Under the pieces are notes generated by a model that saw nothing but the letters and a program-made list of their open reading frames with translations, did no database searches and was not told where the DNA came from. A stretch of DNA of 64,000 bases. It comes from Streptomyces vilmorinianum (GTDB lineage Bacteria > Actinomycetota > Actinomycetes > Streptomycetales > Streptomycetaceae). The DNA lies in assembly GCF_005517195.1 (NCBI RefSeq), contig NZ_CP040244.1:6900001-6964000 (forward strand), read 5' to 3'. Positions 33,836-41,858 of the stretch are shown here, in pieces. Position 1 is the stretch's first letter. The number at the start of each line of letters is the position of its first letter. A program made the translations under genes and the position numbers.

Positions 33836-35119
33836 TCAGGCGTCGGCGCCGGCCTTACGGCGACGGACGACGAACATCGCCCCGGCACCGAGAACGACGG
33901 CCGCGCCACCCGCGAGGGCGATCTGCGGAACGGCGCTGTTCGAACCGGTCTTGGCGAGCGAGCCGGTGGTGCCACCGGTCACGGGGGTGGTGGAGGTGCC
34001 ACCCTGCTGGGTGGTGTTGTTGTTGCCCTTCTGGCCCGTGGCGTCGTCGACCTTGCCCGGGTCGGTGCCCTTGGCGAGGATCTCGAACTCGTAGTACTCC
34101 AGGTCCGGAGTACCACCGCAGGACTCGTCGTCGTTCCAGTAGTCACCGGCGACGAAGGTGGCTCCCTGGCCGGCCGGGGTGTCCGCGTCGAGCGTCAGCC
34201 GCAGCTTGACGTCGACGGAGGACTTGGCGTTCAGCGAGCCGATCTCCAGGCTCTCGGCCCCGGTGAGCTCCGTCCACTCCGAGTTGACGGGCGCCCACTC
34301 GAGGGTGAGGAACTTGTCGAGCTCCTTGAGGCCCTTCTCGTCGAAGGCGTGGACGGCGGCGTACGGGTACACCTCGTCCATCTTCTTGTCGGTGCCGTTC
34401 GTCACGCGCAGCGTGAAGTTGACGGTCGTACCGGCGACGACCTTCTCCGGCAGCCCCTTGACGACGGTGGTGAAGTCCGGCTCGGGGACGCAGTCCTCGA
34501 CCGGCTCCTCACCCTCCTCGGCCTCCTCGGCCTCGGCGAGCGCCTTCTCCGCCGCCTTGAGCGCCTTGAGGGCCTCTTCCTTGGTCTTCTGCGCGGTGCC
34601 GAGCTTGGTGAAAGCGGCGACATTGGCGTCCTCGAGGGCCTTCTGGGCCTCGGTCACCTTGGCGTCGGCTGCGGTCTTGGCCGCGGCAGCGGTCTCGGCG
34701 ACAGCCTTGGCGTCGGTGACAGCCTTCTCCGCCTCGGCCTTCTGCTCCTCCGTGGCGTCGGCGGGCAGGGCGGCCAGGGCGGTCTCGGCCTCGGCGACCT
34801 TGGCGTCGGCGGCGGCCTTGTCCTCGGCGGCCTTCCCGGAGAGCTCCTTGGCCTCGCTGACGGCGATCTGGAGCGCGTTCTCGGGGTCCTGCAGCGCCGC
34901 GACCGCCTTCTGGGCGTCGGCCTCGGCGATGACGGCGATGTCGTAGGCCTTCTGGGCGGCGGCGACCGCGAGCTTCAGCTGCTCGATCGTCGGCTGCTGC
35001 TCCTGCGTCTGCGACGTGGACGGGTTGGTCTCCGCGAATGCCGGGGCAGCGGAAAGGAGCACAACCGGCGTGGTCACGGCAGCGGCCACGGCAGTCGCGA
35101 GAATGCGGCGAATCTTCAA
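33836..35119 (-). CDS. LAXTG-anchored surface protein with coiled-coil stalk
   Basis: A Sec signal peptide (residues 1-29, AxA cleavage at PAFAE) is followed by an Ala/Glu/Lys-rich coiled coil (about 43-195), an acidic hinge (EEAEEGEEPVED), a beta-rich Ig-like domain (about 210-350) with two cysteines, a Gly/Thr/Asn linker, and the sorting signal LAKTG with hydrophobic helix and RRRK tail. LAXTG is the class E sortase signal of streptomycetes, so the protein is probably covalently attached to peptidoglycan. The start is a TTG (35117-35119) after AAAAAGG, which may keep expression low. No sortase gene is in the window. Confidence 0.88.
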   Translation of the reverse strand: MKIRRILATAVAAAVTTPVVLLSAAPAFAETNPSTSQTQEQQPTIEQLKLAVAAAQKAYDIAVIAEADAQKAVAALQDPENALQIAVSEAKELSGKAAEDKAAADAKVAEAETALAALPADATEEQKAEAEKAVTDAKAVAETAAAAKTAADAKVTEAQKALEDANVAAFTKLGTAQKTKEEALKALKAAEKALAEAEEAEEGEEPVEDCVPEPDFTTVVKGLPEKVVAGTTVNFTLRVTNGTDKKMDEVYPYAAVHAFDEKGLKELDKFLTLEWAPVNSEWTELTGAESLEIGSLNAKSSVDVKLRLTLDADTPAGQGATFVAGDYWNDDESCGGTPDLEYYEFEILAKGTDPGKVDDATGQKGNNNTTQQGGTSTTPVTGGTTGSLAKTGSNSAVPQIALAGGAAVVLGAGAMFVVRRRKAGADA

Positions 35120-35409
35120 GGTGGACCTTTTTCCCGGTCGGTGAAGACGACTGAAAATGATGTGGGGATCGCGCCTACGGGGACCTCACGCGGCGCGATG
35201 CAGCCCGATCGTATGACCCGGATAAGACCCTGGAAAAGGGGGAATTGAACGCGCTCAGACGCACAGCCCCCGCACAGCACGCATAAAGCGCGCGAACATG
35301 GACAGTTGTGCACGGAGGCCCCACTTTTTGTGTGACCCATGTCATCCGCGCCCAGCGGCCCGCCCCGTAACGTGTCCCCACACACCCGTGGAAAGCGAGG
35401 CAAGCACCG

Positions 35410-36636
35410 ATGCCCGAGCAGTCCCCGCTCGACCTGGCCGAGGGCGATCCCTTCGGCCCGCACAACCTTCCGTACGGCGTCTTCTCCACCGCCGACGAGC
35501 CCGGCCGGCGGAGGGTCGGCGTCCGCATCGGCGGGCATGTGCTCGACGCCGGGGCCGCGGCGCACGCGCTCGGTTCGCCCTACGCCGCGCTGCTCGCGCA
35601 GCCCAGCCTGAACCCGTTGCTCGCCGCCGGGCGCACCGCCTGGCGCGATGTGCGCCGCGCGCTGACCGCCTGGGTGACCGTGCCCGCGCACCGGTCGGAC
35701 ATCGAGCCGCTGCTGCACCCACTGGACTCCGTGACCCTGCATCTGCCGTACGAAGTCGCGGACTACGTCGACTTCTACGCGAGCGAGCACCACGCCACCA
35801 ACGTGGGCCGGATGTTCCGCCCCGACGGCGACCCGCTCACCCCCAACTGGAAGCATCTGCCGATCGGTTACCACGGTCGCGCGGGCACGGTCGTGGTCTC
35901 CGGCACCGATGTCGTACGCCCCGCGGGGCAGCGCAAGGCACCCACCGACCCGGCGCCGGTCTTCGGGCCCTCGGTGAAGCTGGACATCGAGGCGGAGGTC
36001 GGCTTCGTCGTCGGCACCCCCTCCACCCTCGGCACGCCGGTTCCGCTCGACGACTTCCGCGAGCACGTCTTCGGTCTGACGCTGCTCAACGACTGGTCGG
36101 CGCGGGACATCCAGGCCTGGGAGTACGTGCCGCTCGGCCCGTTCCTCGGCAAGTCGTTCACGACGTCCGTGTCCGCCTGGGTGACCCCCCTGGAGGCCCT
36201 GGACGCGGCCCGCACGGCGCCGCCGGCCCGGGACTTCGATCTGCTGCCGTACCTGGACGACTCCGGCGACGAGGAGCCCGGCGGCTTCGATCTGCGGATC
36301 ACCGTCGAGATCAACGGCGAGGTGGTCTCCGAGCCCCCGTTCGCCACGATGTACTGGACGGCCGCCCAGCAGCTCGCCCACATGACGGTCAACGGGGCGT
36401 CGCTGCGGACCGGCGACCTGTACGGCTCCGGGACGGTCTCGGGCCCCGAGGTGCACCAGCGCGGCTCGCTGCTCGAACTGACCTGGAACGGCCGCGATCC
36501 GCTCGAACTGCCCGCCGGGAAGCGGACGTTCCTGGAGGACGGGGACGAGGTCACGCTCACCGCGTGGGCGCCCGGCCCGGACGGCACGCAGGTCGCGCTC
36601 GGCGAGGTGAAGGGCCGGATCGTCCCCGCTACCTAA
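35410..36636 (+). CDS. fahA: Fumarylacetoacetase
   Basis: The 408-residue protein matches fumarylacetoacetase, the last enzyme of tyrosine and homogentisate degradation, which splits fumarylacetoacetate into fumarate and acetoacetate. It has the N-terminal SH3-like domain and the catalytic metal-site motifs DFYASEHHATNVGRMFR, IEAEVGFVVG, LLNDWSARDIQAWEYVPLG and GKSFTTSVSAWV. The ATG follows GAAAGCGAGG. It is monocistronic here; the other catabolic genes are not in the window. A YtrA-type operator begins two bases after its stop codon. Confidence 0.94.
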   Translation: MPEQSPLDLAEGDPFGPHNLPYGVFSTADEPGRRRVGVRIGGHVLDAGAAAHALGSPYAALLAQPSLNPLLAAGRTAWRDVRRALTAWVTVPAHRSDIEPLLHPLDSVTLHLPYEVADYVDFYASEHHATNVGRMFRPDGDPLTPNWKHLPIGYHGRAGTVVVSGTDVVRPAGQRKAPTDPAPVFGPSVKLDIEAEVGFVVGTPSTLGTPVPLDDFREHVFGLTLLNDWSARDIQAWEYVPLGPFLGKSFTTSVSAWVTPLEALDAARTAPPARDFDLLPYLDDSGDEEPGGFDLRITVEINGEVVSEPPFATMYWTAAQQLAHMTVNGASLRTGDLYGSGTVSGPEVHQRGSLLELTWNGRDPLELPAGKRTFLEDGDEVTLTAWAPGPDGTQVALGEVKGRIVPAT

Positions 36637-36638
36637 TC

Positions 36639-36662
36639 CTTGTATCAAGCATTTGACACAAG
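36639..36662. promoter_or_regulatory. GntR/YtrA-type operator 1
   Basis: CTTGTATCAA-N4-TTGACACAAG is a 24-bp dyad with one mismatch. Its right arm contains TTGACA, a likely -35 element of the downstream operon, so binding would block RNA polymerase. It is paired with a second copy 41 bp downstream. Confidence 0.75.
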
Positions 36663-36679
36663 TCCCCCGGGGGCGTCAT

Positions 36680-36703
36680 CTTGTACTCACCAGTTGATAC
36701 AAG
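36680..36703. promoter_or_regulatory. GntR/YtrA-type operator 2
   Basis: CTTGTACTCA-N4-TTGATACAAG shares its right arm with the mirror image of operator 1's left arm. Centre-to-centre distance from operator 1 is 41 bp (about four helical turns), suggesting cooperative binding. The GntR regulator encoded in the same operon is the obvious ligand (inference). Confidence 0.75.
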
Positions 36704-36732
36704 TGGGCCGCACGCCACCCCGGGGGACTTCC

Positions 36733-37470
36733 TTGCTCGACACCACCACACCCGCCACATCCGCTGACCGGTACGCCCGCTGGGCGGGCCTCGTCGCCGG
36801 AGCCGGGGCCGCCACATACGTCGCCGGGACGGACTCGCTCGGGATCGGCCTGCTGTTCGCCCTGCCCGCCTTCGGCCTGTGCGCCGTCGCCGGCGTCCTG
36901 CTCGGCGACGCGCTCACCCCACGCCCGACCGGCACGGTCCGGGCCGCCGGGCTCACCCCGCGCCGGATGCGCGACCTGGCACCGCGCCGGCTGACCGCGC
37001 TCCTGCTGGCCCAGGGCGGGTTCCTCGCCGTCCTGCTGGCCGTGGCGGCGGCGCTGGCCTCGCCGGACGACATGGGCCGGGCCGGACGGAGCCTGGTGGC
37101 GTCCTGCCACGGCATGACCGAAGCGGCCGGCCCGTGGCCGGGCCTCTTCTACGGTCTGCCGGCCGCCGTCGCCGTGACCGTCGCCACCGTCGTCTGCGCC
37201 GGTTCCCTGCGCCGTGTCACCCACCGCCCCGGCGACCCGGAGCGACGCCTCGAACGAGCCTCCGCGATCGTCGCCGCCTGGGGGATCCTGGTCGCCGGGA
37301 CGCTCGCGGGCACCGCCGTCCGGGCGGGCGCCACGCTGCGCGGCCTGAGTTGTGACGGCGCGATCGGCACCGCGGCGGTCTGGGTGCTCCTCCCGGTGGC
37401 CCTGCTCGCCCTGTGCACCACGCTCTGGTGCCTGTACACCGTGCTCTCGCCCCGCGCGGACCGCCGATGA
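36733..37470 (+). CDS. Membrane protein co-transcribed with a YtrA-type regulator
   Basis: The 245-residue protein has about five hydrophobic segments (near 15-60, 95-115, 135-165, 185-210 and 220-240) and no recognised family motif. A TTG start at 36733 fits best, with GGGGGA five bases upstream; starts further upstream would lie inside the operator region. It overlaps the regulator gene by ATGA. YtrA-type regulators typically control neighbouring membrane or ABC-transport genes that respond to envelope stress, so a related role is possible. Confidence 0.75.
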   Translation: MLDTTTPATSADRYARWAGLVAGAGAATYVAGTDSLGIGLLFALPAFGLCAVAGVLLGDALTPRPTGTVRAAGLTPRRMRDLAPRRLTALLLAQGGFLAVLLAVAAALASPDDMGRAGRSLVASCHGMTEAAGPWPGLFYGLPAAVAVTVATVVCAGSLRRVTHRPGDPERRLERASAIVAAWGILVAGTLAGTAVRAGATLRGLSCDGAIGTAAVWVLLPVALLALCTTLWCLYTVLSPRADRR

Positions 37471-37859
37471 GCGGTCCCGTCGTCCGCGTGAACACCGCGG
37501 GCCCGGTCCCCCCGTACGAGCAGATCCGCGCCCAGCTCGCGGCCCTGATCCACTCCGGGCGCCTGGCGGAGGACGAACGGCTGCCGACCGTACGACAGCT
37601 CGCCTCCGACCTGGGCCTCGCCACCGGCACGGTGGCCCGCGCCTACCGGGAGCTGGAGGCCGCGTCCCTGGTCCGGACCCGCCGGGGCGGCGGCACCCGC
37701 GTCCACCGGGCGCCGGAAGCCGCGACCGGACCCGATCCGGCCCGACTGGCCGCGCTCGCCGACGAGTTCACGGCGGCGGCGCGCACGCTGGGCGCGGACG
37801 AGACCGCGGTCCTGACCGCCGTACGGGAGGCATGGGGCCGCGCCGGCGGCGAGGACTGA
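37467..37859 (+). CDS. GntR-family transcriptional regulator, YtrA subfamily
   Basis: The 130-residue protein has the GntR winged helix (PPYEQIRAQLAALIHSGRLAEDERLPTVRQLASDLGLATGTVARAYRELE, residues about 13-65) and only a short C-terminal dimerisation tail of about 45 residues. That length defines the YtrA subfamily. It lies second in an operon whose promoter carries two dyads of the YtrA half-site type, indicating autorepression. No effector-binding domain is present; release is presumably controlled by a small ligand or another protein. Confidence 0.9.
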   Translation: MSGPVVRVNTAGPVPPYEQIRAQLAALIHSGRLAEDERLPTVRQLASDLGLATGTVARAYRELEAASLVRTRRGGGTRVHRAPEAATGPDPARLAALADEFTAAARTLGADETAVLTAVREAWGRAGGED

Positions 37860-37954
37860 GCGGTACGTCCCAATGGGCCACCCCGCGTGCGGTGCTCCGG
37901 CCGGGCGGCCCATGCTGCTCACAGTGGGAACTGGGGAGAGCCCGCTCGCATCCG

Positions 37955-37970
37955 GCGCCCCGAGGGGCGC
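37955..37970 (+). promoter_or_regulatory. Short perfect hairpin in the leader of the secreted protein gene
   Basis: GCGCCCC (37955-37961) and GGGGCGC (37964-37970) are separated by two bases, 26 bp before the next start codon. It may be an RNA stem; no function can be assigned. Confidence 0.35.
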
Positions 37971-37995
37971 GCAGCCCGCTCAAGGAGCAACGCAG

Positions 37996-38532
37996 ATGCC
38001 CGTACGATCCCGTCCCCGTCCGGTCATGGCTGCCGTCGGCCTCGCCGCCCTCGCCTCCATAACCCTGGCGGCACCCGCCACGGCCACGCAGACGAAGGGC
38101 CAGGGCCTCTCAGGCGATCTGGAGAAGGCGTACTCCGCCACGGTGAAGTACAAGTCCGAGCAGGCGGCCCTGGACGACGGCTACCTCAGGACCGACGAGT
38201 GCGTGGAGCACGAGACGCTCGGCGGCATGGGCTACCACTACGTCAATCCGGCCAACCTCGGCTCGACCGACCCGGAGAAGCCCGCCGCCCTGCTGTACGC
38301 GGACGACAAGAAGGGCGGGCGGGAGCTGGTCGCGGTCGAGTACGTGGTCCCCAACGAGGGCCGGCCCACGCCGCTGATCTTCGGCCGTGAGTTCGACGGA
38401 CCGGCCGTGATCCCCCCGGTGGGCGACGTCTTCACGCTCCACGCCTGGATCCACAAGAAGAACCCGAAGGGCGTGTTCACCCCGTACAACCCGAAGGTGC
38501 AGTGCTGCCCACCCGAGGAGGCGGCGTCGTAG
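37996..38532 (+). CDS. Secreted protein of unknown function
   Basis: The 178-residue protein has a Sec signal peptide (basic start, VMAAVGLAALASITLAAPATA, cleavage near residue 31). The small mature domain contains three cysteines, one in RTDECVEHETLGGMGYHY and a CC pair near the C-terminus (KVQCCPPEE). The mature part has several Tyr/His-rich strands but no motif I recognise. ATG 37996 follows AAGGAG. It is monocistronic with a strong terminator downstream, convergent with nuoN. Confidence 0.78.
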   Translation: MPVRSRPRPVMAAVGLAALASITLAAPATATQTKGQGLSGDLEKAYSATVKYKSEQAALDDGYLRTDECVEHETLGGMGYHYVNPANLGSTDPEKPAALLYADDKKGGRELVAVEYVVPNEGRPTPLIFGREFDGPAVIPPVGDVFTLHAWIHKKNPKGVFTPYNPKVQCCPPEEAAS

Positions 38533-38540
38533 ACACACGA

Positions 38541-38579
38541 CAGGGCCCGGCCTCCGCTCTGCGCGGAGACCGGGCCCTG
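38541..38579. terminator. Bidirectional terminator between the secreted protein gene and nuoN
   Basis: CAGGGCCCGG (38541-38550) pairs with 38570-38579, and inner CTCCGC (38552-38557) with GCGGAG (38563-38568). It marks the end of the 16-kb nuo operon. Confidence 0.87.
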
Positions 38580-38599
38580 AACGGCCTCGCGGCCTGTGG

Positions 38600-40249
38600 C
38601 TACCGTACGAAGACGCTCGCCTGGCCGGCCAGATCCAGGAAGTACTGCGGCGCGAGGCCGAGCACCAGCGTCACGGCCACGCCGGCCGTGATCGTGACCG
38701 CCGTGAAGGCCGAGGGCACGGCGACCGTGGGGCCGTCCGCCTTCGGCTCGCTGAAGAACATCAGCACGATCACCCGGATGTAGAAGAACGCGGCGATCGC
38801 CGACGAGACGACACCGACGACGACCAGCGCGCCCGCGCCGCCCTCCGCCGCCGCTTTGAAGACCGCGAACTTCCCGGAGAAGCCGGAGGTCAGCGGGATG
38901 CCTGCGAAGGCGAGCAGGAACACCGCGAAGACCGCCGCCACGAGCGGTGAACGGCGGCCCAGGCCCGCCCACTTGGACAGGTGGGTCGCCTCGCCGCCCG
39001 CGTCCCGGACCAGCGTGACGACCGCGAACGCGCCGATCGTCACGAAGGAGTACGCGGCCAGGTAGAAGAGGACGGACGAGATGCCGCTGGGCGTGGCGGC
39101 GATGACACCGGCGAGCAGGAAGCCGGCGTGCGCGATCGAGGAGTACGCGAGGAGCCGCTTGATGTCGGTCTGGGTGATCGCGACGATCGCGCCGCCCAGC
39201 ATGGTGACGACGGCGACGCCCCACATGACCGGCCGCCAGTCCCAGGTGAGGCCCGGCAGCACCACGTACAGCAGGCGCAGCAGCGCACCGAACGCGGCGA
39301 CCTTCGTCGCGGCCGCCATGAAGCCGGTGACGGGGGTCGGCGCGCCCTGGTAGACGTCCGGGGTCCACATGTGGAACGGGACGGCGCCGACCTTGAAGAG
39401 CAGGCCCATGAGGACCAGGGCGAAGCCGATGAGCAGCAGGACGTCGTTGCCCATGGTCTGGGCGAGCGCCGGGTCGACGGCGGTGACCGAGCCGTCGACC
39501 ACGTTCGCGATGGTGGCGTACGAGACGGAGCCCGCGTAGCCGTAGAGCAGGGCGATCCCGAAGAGCAGGAACGCCGAGGAGAAGGCGCCGAGCAGGAAGT
39601 ACTTGACCGCCGCCTCCTGCGACATCAGCCGCTTGCGGCGGGCGACCGCGCACAGAAGGTAGAGCGGGAGGGAGAAGACCTCCAGGGCGATGAAGAGCGT
39701 CAGCAGGTCGTTGGCGGCCGGGAAGACCAGCATGCCGGCGACCGCGAACAGCATCAGCGGGAAGACCTCGGTGGTGGTGAACCCGGCCTTGACCGCGGCC
39801 CTCTCCTGCTCGCTGCCGGGGACGGCGGCGGCCTCGGCGGCGAAGGAGTCGACCTTGTGGCCGTGGTCGGCCGGGTCGAGCCTGCGCTCGGCGAAGGTGA
39901 AGATCGCGACGACCGAGGCCAGCAGAATGGTGCCCTGCAGGAAGAGCGCCGGGCCGTCGACGGCGATGGCGCCCATGGCCGCGATGTGGGCCTTGGTGGA
40001 GCCGTAGCCGCCGGCGGCGAGGCCGACGACGGCGGCGAACGCGGCGACGAGCGCCAGGACGCTGAGGAACACCTGGGTGTGGTAGCGGCCCCTGCGCGGC
40101 ACGAAGGCCTCGGCGAGGATGCCGAGGACGGCCGCGCCGACCACGATGAGTACGGGCGAGAGCTGGACGTACTCGATGTGCGGTGCCGGGATCTTGCTGA
40201 CCGGCTCGGCAGCCGTCGTCCACAGGCTGTGGACAGCCGTCGCACTCAC
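38600..40249 (-). CDS. nuoN: NuoN, last gene of the main complex I operon
   Basis: The 549-residue subunit is the NuoN/ND2 antiporter-like protein, with about 14 helices and the NuoN-specific FKVGAVPFHMWTPDVYQGAP segment. It forms the proton channel nearest the quinone end. A hydrophilic loop of about 40 residues between helices (around 125-160) is longer than in E. coli. The GTG start at 40247-40249 overlaps the nuoM stop as GTGA. A strong terminator follows. Confidence 0.95.
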   Translation of the reverse strand: MSATAVHSLWTTAAEPVSKIPAPHIEYVQLSPVLIVVGAAVLGILAEAFVPRRGRYHTQVFLSVLALVAAFAAVVGLAAGGYGSTKAHIAAMGAIAVDGPALFLQGTILLASVVAIFTFAERRLDPADHGHKVDSFAAEAAAVPGSEQERAAVKAGFTTTEVFPLMLFAVAGMLVFPAANDLLTLFIALEVFSLPLYLLCAVARRKRLMSQEAAVKYFLLGAFSSAFLLFGIALLYGYAGSVSYATIANVVDGSVTAVDPALAQTMGNDVLLLIGFALVLMGLLFKVGAVPFHMWTPDVYQGAPTPVTGFMAAATKVAAFGALLRLLYVVLPGLTWDWRPVMWGVAVVTMLGGAIVAITQTDIKRLLAYSSIAHAGFLLAGVIAATPSGISSVLFYLAAYSFVTIGAFAVVTLVRDAGGEATHLSKWAGLGRRSPLVAAVFAVFLLAFAGIPLTSGFSGKFAVFKAAAEGGAGALVVVGVVSSAIAAFFYIRVIVLMFFSEPKADGPTVAVPSAFTAVTITAGVAVTLVLGLAPQYFLDLAGQASVFVR

Positions 40250-41853
40250 TTGGCCTCCACGGTTTGGAGAGGAACGGTGGGCTGGGGGTCACTCTGCTGG
40301 ACGTCGGACATGGTGTGACCGACGGCCGGGTTGACGATGTCCGTCAGCGGCTTCGGGAAGACGCCGAGGAAGATCAGCAGGGCGATCAGCGGTGCGACCA
40401 CGACGAGTTCGCGCACCCGCAGGTCCGGCATCGTGCGCACCTTCTCCGTCACCGGGCCCGTCATCGTCCGCTGGTAGAGGACCAGGGTGTAGAGCGCGGC
40501 GAGGACGATGCCGGTGGTGGCGATGATGCCGGCCACCGGGTAGCGGGCGAACGTGCCGACCAGCACCAGGAATTCGCTGACGAAGGGCGCGAGGCCCGGC
40601 AGCGAGAGGGTGGCCAGACCGCCGATCAGGAAGGTGCCGGCGAGCACCGGGGCGACCTTCTGCACACCGCCGTAGTCGGCGATGAGCCGCGAGCCGCGCC
40701 GGGAGATCAGGAAGCCGGCCACCAGCATCAGGGCGGCCGTCGAGATCCCGTGGTTGACCATGTAGAGCGTGGCACCGCTCTGGCCCTGGCTGGTCATCGC
40801 GAAGATGCCCATGATGATGAAGCCGAAGTGCGAGATCGAGGCGTACGCGACCAGGCGCTTGATGTCCCGCTGGCCGACCGCGAGCAGCGCCCCGTAGACG
40901 ATGCTGACCAGCGCGAGCGCGATGATCACCGGGGTCGCCCACTTCGAGGCCTCCGGGAAGAGCCCGAGGCAGAAGCGGAGCATCGCGAACGTGCCGACCT
41001 TGTCGACCACCGCCGTGATGAGCACGGCGACCGGGGCGGTCGCCTCCCCCATCGCGTTCGGCAGCCAGGTGTGCAGCGGCCACAGCGGCGCCTTCACCGC
41101 GAAGGCGAAGAAGAAGCCGAGGAAGAGCAGCCGCTCGGTGGTGGTCGCCATCTCCAGCGAGCCGTCCGCCCGCGCCGCGGCGATCTCCGTGAGCGAGAAG
41201 TTCCCCGCGACCACGTAGAGGCCGATGACGGCGGCCAGCATGATCAGTCCGCCGACCAGGTTGTAGAGCAGGAACTTGACCGCCGCGTACGACCGCTGGG
41301 CCGCCGCGTTCTCGTCCGAGCCGGCGTGCGCCCGGTCGCCGAAGCCGCCGATGAGGAAGTACATCGGGATGAGCATGGCTTCGAACATGATGTAGAAGAG
41401 GAAGACGTCGGTGGCCTCGAAGGAGAGGATCACCATCGCCTCGACCATCAGGATCAGGGCGAAGAAGCCCTGGGTGGGCCGCCAGCGCGAGCCCGCGGCG
41501 GAGCCGCTGATGGATGCGGCGTCTTCCAGCGGGTCGGCGTCGTGCCAGCCGGCCAGGACGATGAAGGGGATCAGCAGCGCGGTGAGCGCGATGAGCGCCA
41601 CCCCGATGCCGTCCACGCCCAGTTCGTAGCGGACCCCGAAGTCCTTGATCCAGGCGTGGGATTCGGTGAGCTGGTAGCGGTCGCCGCCGGGCTCGAAGCG
41701 GACCATGACGACCGCGGCGAGCACCAGTGTGACCAGCGAGACGAGCAGCGCCAGCCACTTGGCCGCGGTGCGGCGGGCGGCGGGGACGGCGGCGGTCAGG
41801 ATCGCACCGACCGCCGGCACCGCTGCAGTCACCGTAAGGAGCGGGAAGGACAT
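40246..41853 (-). CDS. nuoM: NuoM, antiporter-like membrane subunit
   Basis: The 535-residue protein has NuoM hallmarks: FYIMFEAMLIPMYFLIGGFG (conserved membrane Glu) and VKAPLWPLHTWLPNAMGEA with the channel lysine. It is one of the three proton-pumping modules. The C-terminus has a hydrophilic tail of about 25 residues rich in Gln/Pro. ATG 41851-41853 starts five bases after the nuoL stop, with AAGGAG upstream. It is co-directional within the nuo operon. Confidence 0.95.
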   Translation of the reverse strand: MSFPLLTVTAAVPAVGAILTAAVPAARRTAAKWLALLVSLVTLVLAAVVMVRFEPGGDRYQLTESHAWIKDFGVRYELGVDGIGVALIALTALLIPFIVLAGWHDADPLEDAASISGSAAGSRWRPTQGFFALILMVEAMVILSFEATDVFLFYIMFEAMLIPMYFLIGGFGDRAHAGSDENAAAQRSYAAVKFLLYNLVGGLIMLAAVIGLYVVAGNFSLTEIAAARADGSLEMATTTERLLFLGFFFAFAVKAPLWPLHTWLPNAMGEATAPVAVLITAVVDKVGTFAMLRFCLGLFPEASKWATPVIIALALVSIVYGALLAVGQRDIKRLVAYASISHFGFIIMGIFAMTSQGQSGATLYMVNHGISTAALMLVAGFLISRRGSRLIADYGGVQKVAPVLAGTFLIGGLATLSLPGLAPFVSEFLVLVGTFARYPVAGIIATTGIVLAALYTLVLYQRTMTGPVTEKVRTMPDLRVRELVVVAPLIALLIFLGVFPKPLTDIVNPAVGHTMSDVQQSDPQPTVPLQTVEAK

Positions 41854-41858
41854 GACGG

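Noticed and set aside
35298..36656. 452-codon frame overlapping fumarylacetoacetase on the same strand
   Set aside because: It is Arg/Ala-rich and overlaps the fahA gene, whose motifs are complete in the other frame.
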